NCBI RefSeq assembly: GCF_012317045.1
Contig: NZ_CP051154.1
Coordinates: 1,116,001-1,180,000, forward strand
Length of the DNA stretch: 64,000 nt
Direction of reading: 5' to 3'
Origin: Leifsonia sp. PS1209
GTDB lineage: Bacteria; Actinomycetota; Actinomycetes; Actinomycetales; Microbacteriaceae
The translations under genes were made by a program, and so were the position numbers. This document shows, piece by piece, positions 50,837-59,053 of the stretch (position 1 is its first letter; each line of letters opens with the position of its first letter). The notes below the pieces were generated by a model. It made no database searches. It saw nothing but the letters and a program-made list of their open reading frames with translations, and was not told the origin of the DNA.

Positions 50837-52324
50837 TCAGATCACCGGCGACTCCGCCGCGACGACGTCCGGCTCGGGCTCCGCGCCCGCGTCTGCGTCG
50901 GCGAAGGCGAGCTTCGGGACGAAGAAGAGCAGCACGGCGGCGACGATGGCGCCGAGCCCGCAGATGGTCCACACGAGCATGTACCCGAACAGGCTCGCGG
51001 CCGTCGCCGTGACGGTCGCGGCCCCGGTCAGCAGGACGACGCCGAAGACGGCGGAGGCGAACGAGCCGCCGATGGTCTTGGTCGTGTTGGTGAGGGCCGT
51101 GGCGATCCCGGTCTGGCCGCGCGGAGCAGCCGCGGCGGCCGCCGCGGGGAGCGCGCCGACCAGCGCCCCGGAGCCGATGCCCGCGATCGCCATGTTGGTG
51201 AACACCTGCCACGTCTCGGCGTGGAACGGCAGGAACAGCAAATAGCCGATTCCCACCAGGAACGCGGCGACGATCAGGGTCACCCGGGGACTCAGCCACG
51301 ACGACACCACGGGGAACAGCACGGCGCCGACGATCATCGAGATCAGGTATGCGCCGATCAGGATGCTGCGCTGACCGGCGGACAGGCCGAGCCCGTAGCC
51401 GTTCACCGGGTTTGTGCCCGCGAAGGTGCTGAGCGGGGCCTGCGCGCCCAGCAGGCTGATGCCGATGAGACCGGCCGTGAGCTGCACGGGCCACATGTTC
51501 GGGCGGCGCAGCACCCGCAGGTCGATCGCCGGGTCGTCCTGCTTCAGCTCCCAGCGGCCGAACGGGATGAACGTGAGCACGCCGACCGCGATCAGCACCC
51601 AGACCCACCAGGTGCCGACGCCGTTGATGCGCAGGAACGTGAGGCCTGAGGTGATCAGCAGGAGGCCGAGCGTCAGGATGGTGAAGCCCACCGCATCCAG
51701 TCGTCTGCCCGGCACCGGCTCGGACTCCGGCACGCCGAACAGGATGGCGAAGAAGACGAGCGTGACGGCCACGGCGGGCACGATCAGCGTGAGGGTCACG
51801 TTCTTGCCCAGCGCCTCGAACAGCAGGCCGGCGCCGACGGCGCCGACGATCGCCCCGCCCTCCAGCGCGACCACCAGGAGCCCGGCCGCCTTGCGCGTCT
51901 GCGACGCTGCGGTGCCGGTGCGGCGGCCACGGTCGAAGATCAGCGCGACCTCGAGCGGCAGCCACACCACGTAGAAGCCTTGCAGGGCGAAGGCGATGAG
52001 GAACGTCGTGAAGTTGCTGGAGAACGCCAGCGCCCACGTCGCCAGGGCGGTGAGCACGGTGGCGACCAGCAGGATGCGCTTGTGCCCGAACATGTCGCCG
52101 AGCTTGGCGAGCACGGGAACCACCAGGGCGGACAGCAGCAGCTGAGCGGCCTCGAACCAGTTGTAGTCGGCGTCGTGGATGCCCAGATGCTGCACGATGT
52201 CGGAGATCAGCGGAACGTAGTATCCCTGCAGAATCCCGCTCGTGACCTCGACGAAGGCGAGCCACCCGATCAGTCCGGCGGTCACGCCGAGCGCGACCCT
52301 GGACCCTGTCCTCCCTGACACCAT
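50837..52324 (-). CDS. MFS transporter, DHA2-type (14-helix) drug/efflux family
   Basis: This 495-residue protein has about fourteen hydrophobic helices. It has the motif A-type loop KLGDMFGHKRILL between helices 2 and 3, RTGTAASQTRKAAGLLVVALEGG, and a later Ala-rich segment (ALPAAAAAAAPRGQTGIATALTNTTKTIGGSFASA) with the motif C-like GIATALTN...GG. This layout suits DHA2/EmrB-like proton antiporters. The substrate is unknown. The C-terminal tail is acidic (DADAGAEPEPD). It converges on metY and is divergent from the phosphoribosyltransferase gene. Confidence 0.85.
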   Translation of the reverse strand: MVSGRTGSRVALGVTAGLIGWLAFVEVTSGILQGYYVPLISDIVQHLGIHDADYNWFEAAQLLLSALVVPVLAKLGDMFGHKRILLVATVLTALATWALAFSSNFTTFLIAFALQGFYVVWLPLEVALIFDRGRRTGTAASQTRKAAGLLVVALEGGAIVGAVGAGLLFEALGKNVTLTLIVPAVAVTLVFFAILFGVPESEPVPGRRLDAVGFTILTLGLLLITSGLTFLRINGVGTWWVWVLIAVGVLTFIPFGRWELKQDDPAIDLRVLRRPNMWPVQLTAGLIGISLLGAQAPLSTFAGTNPVNGYGLGLSAGQRSILIGAYLISMIVGAVLFPVVSSWLSPRVTLIVAAFLVGIGYLLFLPFHAETWQVFTNMAIAGIGSGALVGALPAAAAAAAPRGQTGIATALTNTTKTIGGSFASAVFGVVLLTGAATVTATAASLFGYMLVWTICGLGAIVAAVLLFFVPKLAFADADAGAEPEPDVVAAESPVI

Positions 52325-52391
52325 TTCTGGATGCTAACAGCAGCGCGACCGCGACCGGTATCCGTGTCTCGCGGGGAGGTGTGCTGGCCGG

Positions 52392-52404
52392 TACGGTAGG
52401 AGGA
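52392..52404 (+). promoter_or_regulatory. Leaderless promoter -10 of the phosphoribosyltransferase gene
   Basis: TACGGT at 52392-52397, six nucleotides, then ATG at 52404. An AGGAGG-like sequence lies within the six-nucleotide gap and would be upstream of the transcript start in the leaderless reading. Confidence 0.5.
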
Positions 52405-52922
52405 TGGCAGGCGAACTCGACGACTCAGGATCAGCCGTTCTCCAGGAGACCGAGCGAGAGGTCCTGGGCTGGCTCGAGTTCGGTGAGGCCGCCAGGCACC
52501 TGGCAGGCGAGGTCGTCGAATCCGGCTTCGAACCGGATCTGGTGGTCGCCATCGCGCGCGGCGGTCTGCTGCTGGCCGGAGCGATGTCGTACGCGCTCGG
52601 CATCAAGTCGTGCGGCGCCCTCAACGTCGAGTTCTACACCGGCGTCGACGAGCGCCTGCCCGAGCCGGTGGTGCTGCCGCCGATGCTCGACCAGAGCGCC
52701 CTCCAGTCCAAGCGCGTCCTCCTCGTCGACGACGTGTCCGACTCGGGCAGGACGCTGGCGATGGTCGTCGACCTGATCGCCGCATCCGGTGCGGACGTGC
52801 GCACGGTCTGCCTGTACTCGAAGCCGCGCACGGTGCTCGACCCCGACTTCGTCTGGCGCCGCACCGACCGCTGGATCACGTTCCCCTGGTCTGCGCTCCC
52901 TCCGGTCACCGCCGGAGCCTGA
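52404..52922 (+). CDS. Phosphoribosyltransferase domain protein
   Basis: This 172-residue type I PRTase-fold protein has LDWLEF-like opening VLGWLEFGEAARHLAGEV, VVAIARGGLLLAGAMSYALG, and the PRPP-binding loop RVLLVDDVSDSGRTLAMVVDL. This compact group resembles hypoxanthine/xanthine-type PRTases (Gpt-like) but the hood that defines the base is not diagnostic, so the acceptor is uncertain. The C terminus RWITFPWSALPPV matches a common 'phosphoribosyltransferase' group of actinobacteria. It lies 17 nt before ung. Confidence 0.82.
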   Translation: MAGELDDSGSAVLQETEREVLGWLEFGEAARHLAGEVVESGFEPDLVVAIARGGLLLAGAMSYALGIKSCGALNVEFYTGVDERLPEPVVLPPMLDQSALQSKRVLLVDDVSDSGRTLAMVVDLIAASGADVRTVCLYSKPRTVLDPDFVWRRTDRWITFPWSALPPVTAGA

Positions 52923-52939
52923 GCAGGGCATCCTGAATC

Positions 52940-53635
52940 GTGGTCCCGAAGTCTCTCGACGACCTGGCCGCCGACGGGTCGATGGATCCCGGCTGGGCGT
53001 CCGCGCTCGCTCCCGTCGCCGACCGCATCGCGGGGATGGGCGACTTCCTCCGCGCGGAGGTCGCAGCAGGCCGTCCGTACCTCCCGGCGGGCGAGAACGT
53101 GCTGCGCGCCTTCCGTGCCCCGCTGGCCGATGTGCGCGTGCTCATCGTCGGCCAGGACCCGTACCCGACGCCCGGGCATCCGATCGGCCTGTCCTTCGCG
53201 GTCGAGCGGCACGTGCGCCCTGTTCCGCGCAGCTTGCAGAACATCTACCGCGAACTGCGCGACGACCTCGGTGTCACCCCTCCGCCGCACGGCGACCTGA
53301 GCGCGTGGTCGCGGCACGGCGTCATGCTCCTGAACCGCGTGCTCACCGTGCGCCCCGGCGAGCCGGCCTCGCACCGGGGCAAGGGCTGGGAGCCGGTGAC
53401 CGAGCACGCGATCCGCTGCCTGGTCGAGCGGGGGACGCCGTTCGTCTCCATCCTGTGGGGTAGGGATGCTGCGACGCTGAAACCGATGCTCGGCGGCAAC
53501 CCGTCGATCGAGTCACCGCATCCCAGCCCGCTGTCCGCGTCGCGCGGGTTCTTCGGGTCCCGGCCGTTCTCCCGCGCGAACGAGGCGTTGCGGCTGCGCG
53601 GCGTCGACCCGGTCGACTGGTCGCTCGAACCGTGA
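52940..53635 (+). CDS. ung: Uracil-DNA glycosylase Ung
   Basis: Ung removes uracil from DNA, starting base-excision repair. The 231-residue family 1 enzyme has the catalytic water-activating loop [19 protein letters not shown] (Asp in GQDPY), the Phe for base stacking, [17 protein letters not shown] and the minor-groove loop [21 protein letters not shown] 52940 is the start used because no ATG precedes the conserved core. It follows the phosphoribosyltransferase gene by 17 nt and could be co-transcribed. Confidence 0.93.
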   Translation: MVPKSLDDLAADGSMDPGWASALAPVADRIAGMGDFLRAEVAAGRPYLPAGENVLRAFRAPLADVRVLIVGQDPYPTPGHPIGLSFAVERHVRPVPRSLQNIYRELRDDLGVTPPPHGDLSAWSRHGVMLLNRVLTVRPGEPASHRGKGWEPVTEHAIRCLVERGTPFVSILWGRDAATLKPMLGGNPSIESPHPSPLSASRGFFGSRPFSRANEALRLRGVDPVDWSLEP

Positions 53636-53682
53636 GTCGTGGGCCTGCCCGACTCGTAACCTCCCCGAAACCGCCGCGCGCG

Positions 53683-53695
53683 TAGGCTTGTGCCG
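53683..53695 (+). promoter_or_regulatory. Leaderless promoter -10 of the GNAT gene
   Basis: TAGGCT at 53683-53688 is followed by six nucleotides and the GTG at 53695; no Shine-Dalgarno is present. Confidence 0.55.
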
Positions 53696-54273
53696 TGCTT
53701 GAAGAGGAATACCAGCCGCGCAGGGAGCTGCCGCGTCACCTGAGGAAGTCGGAACCGGCCGAGGCGCCGTTCGACTACACGATCCGGGATGCGGTCCCCG
53801 CCGACCTGCCGTGGGTCCGCGAGATCTACAACCACTACGTCGCCAACAGCACGGTCACCTTCGACGAGGACGCGATGACGCTGCGCGAGTGGAAGAGCAA
53901 GTACGCCTACCTGCACAAACTGAACATGCCGTTCATCGTCGCCGTCTCGCCGAGCGGCCAGATCCTCGGCTACGCGCTCGTCTCGCCGTGGAAGCAGAAG
54001 CGCGCATACCGGTTCACGGTGGAGAACTCGATCTACCTGGGCGCGGCATCCACCGGCAAGGGCCTCGGCCCCGTGCTGATGCAGGAACTCATCGACCGCT
54101 CCAAGGCGGCGGGGCTCAAAGAGATGATCGCCGTGATCGCCGACAAGGGCGCGGAGGCGTCGATCAAGATGCACGAGAACTTCGGCTTCACCGAGATCGG
54201 CCGGATGGGCAGGGTCGGCTACAAGTTCGACCGCTGGCTCGGCACCGTGCTGATGCAGCGCTCCCTCAAGTAA
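53695..54273 (+). CDS. GNAT family N-acetyltransferase (phosphinothricin-acetyltransferase-like)
   Basis: The 192-residue protein has an extra basic/acidic N-terminal stretch (about 1-28) and then a GNAT fold: YTIRDAVPADLPWVREIYNHYVANSTVTFDED, the acetyl-CoA loop region VENSIYLGAASTGKGLGPVLMQELID (a variant of the R/Q-x-x-G-x-G/A motif), and MHENFGFTEIGRMGRVGYKFDRWL. The IYNHYVxNSTxTFD signature matches Pat/YncA-like amino-acid N-acetyltransferases. The natural substrate may be a modified amino acid such as methionine sulfone. GTG start supported by the upstream leaderless -10. Confidence 0.83.
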   Translation: MLEEEYQPRRELPRHLRKSEPAEAPFDYTIRDAVPADLPWVREIYNHYVANSTVTFDEDAMTLREWKSKYAYLHKLNMPFIVAVSPSGQILGYALVSPWKQKRAYRFTVENSIYLGAASTGKGLGPVLMQELIDRSKAAGLKEMIAVIADKGAEASIKMHENFGFTEIGRMGRVGYKFDRWLGTVLMQRSLK

Positions 54274-54361
54274 CGGTTCGGCATCGCGACGACCAGGATG
54301 CGGCCGGTCGCAGTACGCTGACGGCGGGCGCTGAAATGCGCACATACTCTGGGGGGAATAT

Positions 54362-55432
54362 ATGAAGCGTTCAGCCGTATCCGTTCTCGGGGCCGTCGCC
54401 GTCGCGGTGGTCCTCACACTCTCGGGATGCGCGCAGGGAGCGCCGGCCGCACCGGTCGCCACCACCGCGAAACCGACGCCCACGCCCACCGCGACGCAGG
54501 CAGCGGCACCGACGGTCCGCGTGGCGACCACCTGCGACGCCCTCGCGACGCAGGCACTCGTCGACCAGGCGGGCGGCGCGCACCTCGTGACGTCGACACC
54601 CGAGCGCACCGCGACCCCGACCGGGTACGCGGACGAGCGGATGGGGGTGCTCACCTGCCAATGGTCGACCACCGACCCGGCCAGCCCGACGGCACCCGCC
54701 GTGTGGATCGCCGTCGTCCCCGGCGCATCCAGGGCCGGATTCGAGGCGTACCGGACGGGAGAGGCGGTCGCGTCGCAGGACACGCCGTCGCCCGTCGGAC
54801 CGGACGCGTACACGTACTGCTTCGGCACCCCGGTGACCCAGTGCGGCTTCCACGCCTTGCTGCCCGGCTATGGGATCGTCGGCACGGTGTTCGGCAGCGA
54901 TGCGTCGCCGGATGCGGCCACCTCGGCGGTCGCCGCACTGCTCGCGCAGAGCTACGGAGTGGTGTCGGCTCTCGATGCCCCTGCTCCGGTCTGGCAGCCC
55001 GCTGCGCCCGCGCTCAGAGGGGCGACCACCTGCGACGGCCTCGCCACGACAGCCCAGCTCACGCAGACCATCGGCTTCGGCCCGTCCCGCGAGGTGAAGT
55101 CGGACGACGGCGAGTACTCGAACTCGAAACTCGATGTCGGCCACCAGGTCGGCGCGTACTGGTGCGTCTGGGTGGAAGACGACGGCACGGCCAGCGTCTC
55201 CGTCGGCGTGCTTCCGGGAGGGGCCACGTATCTGGAACACCTGCGCGGCAGCGACGCCGTCGAGCAGCCGGGCGTCGGCCAGGCCGCATACTGGGCGCCG
55301 AACGGCTACCTCAACATCGTGGTGGACTCCGGCTGGCTGCAGGTGCACGCGGTGCCGGACGGGAAGGACATCTCGCACGAGCAGCTTGTGGCCCTCGCGA
55401 AGCAGGTCATCGCCAACCTCGGCACGACGTGA
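54362..55432 (+). CDS. Secreted lipoprotein with two DUF3558-like repeats
   Basis: This 356-residue lipoprotein has a signal peptide (RSAVSVLGAVAVAVVLTLSGC, lipobox LSGC) and a Thr/Pro/Ala-rich spacer. Two related halves follow: VATTCDALATQALVDQAGG...CQWSTTDPA (about 60-200) and GATTCDGLATTAQLTQTIGF...YWCVWVEDDG (about 222-350). Each half has a Cys pair. The pattern resembles DUF3558-type lipoproteins of actinobacteria. No catalytic role can be named. A GGGGGGAATAT ribosome site precedes the ATG. Confidence 0.68.
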   Translation: MKRSAVSVLGAVAVAVVLTLSGCAQGAPAAPVATTAKPTPTPTATQAAAPTVRVATTCDALATQALVDQAGGAHLVTSTPERTATPTGYADERMGVLTCQWSTTDPASPTAPAVWIAVVPGASRAGFEAYRTGEAVASQDTPSPVGPDAYTYCFGTPVTQCGFHALLPGYGIVGTVFGSDASPDAATSAVAALLAQSYGVVSALDAPAPVWQPAAPALRGATTCDGLATTAQLTQTIGFGPSREVKSDDGEYSNSKLDVGHQVGAYWCVWVEDDGTASVSVGVLPGGATYLEHLRGSDAVEQPGVGQAAYWAPNGYLNIVVDSGWLQVHAVPDGKDISHEQLVALAKQVIANLGTT

Positions 55433-55439
55433 CACGCGG

Positions 55440-55466
55440 GCGGCCGCCCAGCGCACGGGCGGCCGC
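55440..55466. terminator. Hairpin after the lipoprotein gene
   Basis: GCGGCCGCCC at 55440-55449 and GGGCGGCCGC at 55457-55466 are perfect complements with a 7-nt loop. The hairpin starts 8 nt after the lipoprotein stop. No U tract follows, but GC-rich stems without one are usual among terminators in this window. Confidence 0.65.
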
Positions 55467-55488
55467 TCCCGTGACTAAGGTGTCGAAG

Positions 55489-56037
55489 GTGACCACCGTG
55501 ACTCCGGACAACGGCCGCGTCGCCTCCGCCGCTCCCGCGACGCCCGCGAACCTGCCGCTGCGCAAACGCCCCGTCGACATCTTCTTCATCGTGATGTTCT
55601 CGCTGTTCATCGTGACCTGCATCATCAGCGACGCCATCCCGACGCTCGGCATCCCGCAGACCTCGACCACCACGAACCTGTTCGCGCAGTGGAACTACAC
55701 GTACTCCTCGCAGTACGACCCGCTCTACCAGAACCCGCCGATCTGGCTGCGCTTCATCACCGGCACCTCGGCGTTCATCTACCTGCCGTTCTACGTGCTG
55801 CTCGTCATCTGCCTGTCCAAGGGATACAACTGGATCCAGCTGTACGCGGTGATCTACGCGACCATGATCATCAGCCTCACGGGCATCCCGATCTTCGGCG
55901 TCGAGTTCTTCGGCGACGCGGCGCAGCGCACCCCGCAGCCATTCATCTTCCTGCTCTACAACGGGCCGTACGTGCTCGTGCCGTTGCTACTGCTGATCCG
56001 GATGCGGAAACCGCTGCCGTTCACGCGGAAGTTCTAG
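55489..56037 (+). CDS. EXPERA-domain (EMP/TMEM97-like) membrane protein
   Basis: This 182-residue protein has four predicted helices. It matches the EXPERA/DUF2781 pattern: RPVDIFFIVMFSLFIVTCIISDAIP, the loop with LFAQWNYTYSSQYDPLYQNPPIWLRF, and FLLYNGPYVLVPLLLLIRM. In eukaryotes this fold occurs in sterol isomerase (EBP) and TMEM97/sigma-2. The bacterial function is unknown. GTG 55489 is preferred (several in-frame GTGs lie upstream) because TAAGGT at 55476-55481 fits a leaderless -10 with 7-nt spacing. Its 3' end overlaps the SMR gene by 17 nt. Confidence 0.7.
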   Translation: MTTVTPDNGRVASAAPATPANLPLRKRPVDIFFIVMFSLFIVTCIISDAIPTLGIPQTSTTTNLFAQWNYTYSSQYDPLYQNPPIWLRFITGTSAFIYLPFYVLLVICLSKGYNWIQLYAVIYATMIISLTGIPIFGVEFFGDAAQRTPQPFIFLLYNGPYVLVPLLLLIRMRKPLPFTRKF

Positions 56038-56359
56038 CCCCGCCCAGCTCCAGCAGGCCCACCCCGCCGATCACGAGCACGATGCCCGCGAGCTGCACCC
56101 ACGTGAGGTTCTCTTTGAAGAAGATCCACGAGATGAGCACGATTGCGACAACGCCGATCGCCGACCAGATCGCATAGGCGATGCCGAGCGGCACGCCGCG
56201 GCCGAGCGACAGGGAGAGGGCGAAGAACGACGCCACGTAGCCGACCACCACGATGACGTACGCCCACCACCGGGGGTTGTCTCCCGAGGTGAACTTCAGG
56301 AAAGTGGTGGCTATGACCTCGGTCGCGATGGCGATGCCGAGGTAGAGGTAACCGAGCAC
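56021..56359 (-). CDS. Small multidrug resistance (SMR) family transporter
   Basis: The 112-residue, four-helix protein begins GYLYLGIAIATEVIATTFLK with the essential membrane Glu (in TEVIAT, about residue 14). It continues with WWAYVIVVVGYVASFFALSLSLG, the signature VPLGIAYAIWSAIGVVAIVLI and the last helix LAGIVLVIGGVGLLEL. This is the EmrE/QacE/Gdx fold: proton-coupled export of cationic compounds or guanidinium. The exact subtype is not settled. It converges on and overlaps the EXPERA-type gene. Confidence 0.9.
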   Translation of the reverse strand: MLGYLYLGIAIATEVIATTFLKFTSGDNPRWWAYVIVVVGYVASFFALSLSLGRGVPLGIAYAIWSAIGVVAIVLISWIFFKENLTWVQLAGIVLVIGGVGLLELGGARTSA

Positions 56360-56424
56360 AGCTGGTCGCTCCCGTCAGCCGGCGGGGCGCCGGGCAGTAC
56401 ACACGCTAGCGGGAGGACGACACG

Positions 56425-56847
56425 ATGGGCCAGGGCGAGAAGCGCGCGAGGGTGAGGCAGTTGAGGATCGTCGTCGAGGCGGAGGACTACGACGAGGCGC
56501 TGGCGTTCTTCCGGGATGCGCTCGGGCTCGAGGAGCAGGAGTCGTACGCGGGCGACGGGGGAGCGCTGGTGTCGATCCTGGACGCCGGGCGAGCGACCTT
56601 GGAGATCGCGAACCCGGCGCAGAAGGCCATGATCGACCAGGTGGAGGTGGGCAGGCCCGTCGCCCCGCGCATCCGGCTGGCGTTCGAGGTGGAGGACAGC
56701 GAGGCCGTCACCTCCGATCTGGTGGATGCGGGCGCCGACCTGATCGCGCCGCCCACCCGCACCCCGTGGAACTCCCTGAACGCACGGCTCGCGGCCCCCG
56801 CCGGGCTGCAGCTCACCGTGTTCCAGGAACTCGGCGAGCAACCCTGA
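56425..56847 (+). CDS. VOC family protein
   Basis: The 140-residue single VOC module starts VRQLRIVVEAEDYDEALAFFRDALGL and has EIANPAQKAMIDQVEVGRP, RLAFEVEDSEAVTSDLVDAGA and a terminal APAGLQLTVFQEL. The substrate is unknown. GGGAGGA lies 8 nt before the ATG. It converges on the ABC-transporter operon (stop at 56890). Confidence 0.8.
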   Translation: MGQGEKRARVRQLRIVVEAEDYDEALAFFRDALGLEEQESYAGDGGALVSILDAGRATLEIANPAQKAMIDQVEVGRPVAPRIRLAFEVEDSEAVTSDLVDAGADLIAPPTRTPWNSLNARLAAPAGLQLTVFQELGEQP

Positions 56848-56889
56848 CAGGGGCCGCGATGCGACTGGGGCCGCGAATGGATGCCCGGC

Positions 56890-57666
56890 TCAGCTCTTCG
56901 GCGTCGCCCTGCTGATCACGAAGTAGCCGGCGACCGCCGCCACCGCCGTCGGCAGGAGCAGCCACACCGCGACACCGGTCGGGCCCATCGTGGCGAACCA
57001 GTCGCCGACCGCCGGCCAGCTCGACGTGAAGGTGATCAGCGCGATCGCACCCACGATGATCAGGGCGAGGATCGCTCCGGCCACGAGCACGCCGTTCATC
57101 CGCCAGCGCATGTAGAGGGTTCCGCTGATCGAGCCGGTGAAGAAGAAGAACGACATCAGCGCGAACACGATGAACAGGCGCGAGAAGAACCCGCCGTCGC
57201 CGAAGTAGATCGACGTGTACAGGTGGCCTCCGAGGCCCCAGCCCCCTGTCGCCTCCTCGATCGCGGACAGCACGGTGAAGCCGATCGAGTATCCGGCGGC
57301 GAGCAGGAGGAACGTGAGGGCTGCTCCCAGGTAGAAGTCGCGCCGCGTGACGCTGTATCCGAGCGCGAACGGGAAGGTCATCGAGATCACCTGGATGCCG
57401 ATCACCAGCATGTAGACGAAGATGTACGACGCCCCGCCGCTCCACTGCGTCCCCTCGAACGCGTGCGCCCGGTCCGCCGGGGCGGTGGCCAGCCAGATGA
57501 TCCACCAGATCAGATAGTTGATCAGCCAGATGAACGCCATGATCATCATGGGCACCCAGATGGTCGACCACTTGTTGACCAGGTTGAGCCTCACCACCCT
57601 CCAGATGCGGTGGGCGGACGCGGGCGTTGTGCGGAGGTTCACCGACTCCGGTGTGACGGCGGTCAT
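56890..57666 (-). CDS. ABC transporter permease-like membrane protein of the YtrA-regulated operon
   Basis: This 258-residue protein has six predicted helices (WSTIWVPMMIMAFIWLINYLI first, ATPKS at the end). It resembles ABC-2-type permeases encoded beside YtrA-family regulators. Its ATG overlaps the ATPase stop by 4 nt, so regulator, ATPase and permease are translated together. Such systems are often involved in export of antimicrobial peptides or in cell-envelope stress; the substrate is unknown. Confidence 0.75.
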   Translation of the reverse strand: MTAVTPESVNLRTTPASAHRIWRVVRLNLVNKWSTIWVPMMIMAFIWLINYLIWWIIWLATAPADRAHAFEGTQWSGGASYIFVYMLVIGIQVISMTFPFALGYSVTRRDFYLGAALTFLLLAAGYSIGFTVLSAIEEATGGWGLGGHLYTSIYFGDGGFFSRLFIVFALMSFFFFTGSISGTLYMRWRMNGVLVAGAILALIIVGAIALITFTSSWPAVGDWFATMGPTGVAVWLLLPTAVAAVAGYFVISRATPKS

Positions 57667-58580
57667 GCGCTCTGCTCGAATTCTGTCGCTCGGACGTTGG
57701 TCTTGCGGACGATGAGTTGCTGGAGGGAGACGGGGCTGAGTTCCAGCCCTGCGGTGGCCGCCTGGGCGCGGTCGGCCGGCGAGAGGTCGGCGACGGTGAC
57801 GGACGCGAGCCCGCCGATGCCGTCGCGGTGGATCACGTCGCGCCCGGCGACGAACTGGTCGACGACGCTGCGCTGGCCTACCACGGTGGTGGCCGATCCG
57901 CGCATCTCCTCCGCATCCTGATCGATCAGGATGCGCCCCTGGTCGATCACGATGACGTGCTCGAGCAGGTTGGCGACCTCGTCGATGAGGTGAGTCGACA
58001 GGATGATCGTGCGGGGATGCTCCGCGTAGTCCTCGAGGAGGCGGTCGTAGAAGATCTGCCTGGCCACCGCATCCAGTCCGAGGTACGGCTCGTCGAAGAA
58101 CGTGAGCGGGGCACGGGATGCGAGCCCGACGATCACGCCGACGGCGGAGAGCTGACCACGGGACAGCTTCTTGATGCGGCGGTTCACCGGCAGGCGGAAG
58201 TCGGCGATCAGCTGTTCGGCGAGCTCCGCATCCCAGTTCTCGAAGAACCAGGGGGCGCTGCGGAAGACGTGCTTCGGCTGGAAGTCGTCCGGATACCGCT
58301 GGCTCTCCTTGATGAAGCAGAGGTTCTGCAGCACCCGGGCGTTCTCGACCGGGCTCTCCCCGAACACCCTGACCTCGCCCGCCGAGGCGAAGACCTGGCC
58401 GGTGAGCAGCTGCATGATGGTGGTCTTGCCCGCGCCGTTGCGGCCGAGGAGCCCGTAGATCTTGTTGGGCTTGACGGTGAAGCTGACGTCGTCGATGGCG
58501 GTGAACGATCCGAACCGCTTGGTGAGGCCGTCGACGTGCACGGCCGGCGCGATCGAGGTGGGTGTCGCTGTGGCACTCAT
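57663..58580 (-). CDS. ABC transporter ATP-binding protein of the YtrA-regulated operon
   Basis: The 305-residue ATPase has Walker A GRNGAGKTT, Q-loop region FIKESQRYPDDFQPK, an altered signature KLSRGQLSAVGVIVGLA, Walker B LTFFDEPYLGLD and H-loop ILSTHLIDE. The signature Gly is replaced by Arg (LSRGQ instead of LSGGQ), as in several BcrA-like proteins. The C-terminal part (about 210-305) is a small extra domain. It overlaps the GntR gene by 4 nt and the permease gene by 4 nt. Confidence 0.88.
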   Translation of the reverse strand: MSATATPTSIAPAVHVDGLTKRFGSFTAIDDVSFTVKPNKIYGLLGRNGAGKTTIMQLLTGQVFASAGEVRVFGESPVENARVLQNLCFIKESQRYPDDFQPKHVFRSAPWFFENWDAELAEQLIADFRLPVNRRIKKLSRGQLSAVGVIVGLASRAPLTFFDEPYLGLDAVARQIFYDRLLEDYAEHPRTIILSTHLIDEVANLLEHVIVIDQGRILIDQDAEEMRGSATTVVGQRSVVDQFVAGRDVIHRDGIGGLASVTVADLSPADRAQAATAGLELSPVSLQQLIVRKTNVRATEFEQSA

Positions 58581-58939
58581 GCGCTGATTCCTTCCGTGGT
58601 GATCATCTCGGTGAGTTGCTGGGGTCCGATCCCGAGCTTCGCCGCCTCGGCGAGCAGGGGGCGGAGGTATTCGTCGCGGAACGCGTCGCGCCGCTTGGCG
58701 ATGAGGCGCTCGCGGGCGCCTTCGGCAACGAACATGCCGATTCCTCTCTTCTTGTAGAGAATCCCGTCGTCCACCAGGATGTTGACGCCTTTGCCTGCTG
58801 TTGCGGGATTGATGCGGTAGAAGGCCGCGAACTCGTTGGTTGACGGCACCTGGGTCTCCGGGGGGTATACGCCGTCGATGATGTCGTTCTCGATCTGTTC
58901 GGCGATCTGTACGAAGATCGGCTTTCCCTCTTCGATCAT
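58577..58939 (-). CDS. GntR-family regulator, YtrA subfamily
   Basis: This 120-residue regulator has a winged helix-turn-helix (about 1-75: IFVQIAEQIENDIIDGVYPPETQVPSTNEFAAFYRINPATAGKGVNILVDDGILYKKRGIGMFV) and only a short C-terminal dimerisation segment, which defines the YtrA subgroup. YtrA repressors control the ABC operon they head. A perfect 10-bp inverted repeat lies 28 nt upstream of the ATG and is the likely operator. It starts a three-gene minus-strand operon. Confidence 0.88.
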   Translation of the reverse strand: MIEEGKPIFVQIAEQIENDIIDGVYPPETQVPSTNEFAAFYRINPATAGKGVNILVDDGILYKKRGIGMFVAEGARERLIAKRRDAFRDEYLRPLLAEAAKLGIGPQQLTEMITTEGISA

Positions 58940-58966
58940 CGGTACCTCCGGCTCTGCACCCTCATG

Positions 58967-58990
58967 GGTTAGTTACTGATGTAACTAACC
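58967..58990. promoter_or_regulatory. Perfect inverted-repeat operator of the GntR/ABC operon
   Basis: GGTTAGTTAC at 58967-58976 and GTAACTAACC at 58981-58990 are exact reverse complements separated by TGAT. A minus-strand TTGACA lies at 59010-59015, so the repeat overlaps or abuts the -10 region. This position suits repression by a dimeric YtrA-type regulator. Confidence 0.8.
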
Positions 58991-59009
58991 AACCAGGCTC
59001 GGCCTGCAT

Positions 59010-59015
59010 TGTCAA
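59010..59015 (-). promoter_or_regulatory. -35 element of the GntR/ABC operon
   Basis: On the minus strand TTGACA occupies 59015 to 59010. The operator repeat begins 19 nt downstream, so the -10 region lies at its near edge (TTGGTT or TGGTTA). The -10 is weak, consistent with a controlled promoter. Confidence 0.5.
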
Positions 59016-59040
59016 GAGATTTCTTCGTGCGGATCGGGGA

Positions 59041-59053
59041 TAGCCTCGGAGCA
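59041..59053 (+). promoter_or_regulatory. Leaderless promoter -10 of the amidase gene
   Basis: TAGCCT at 59041-59046 is followed by six nucleotides and the ATG at 59053, with no Shine-Dalgarno. Confidence 0.6.
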
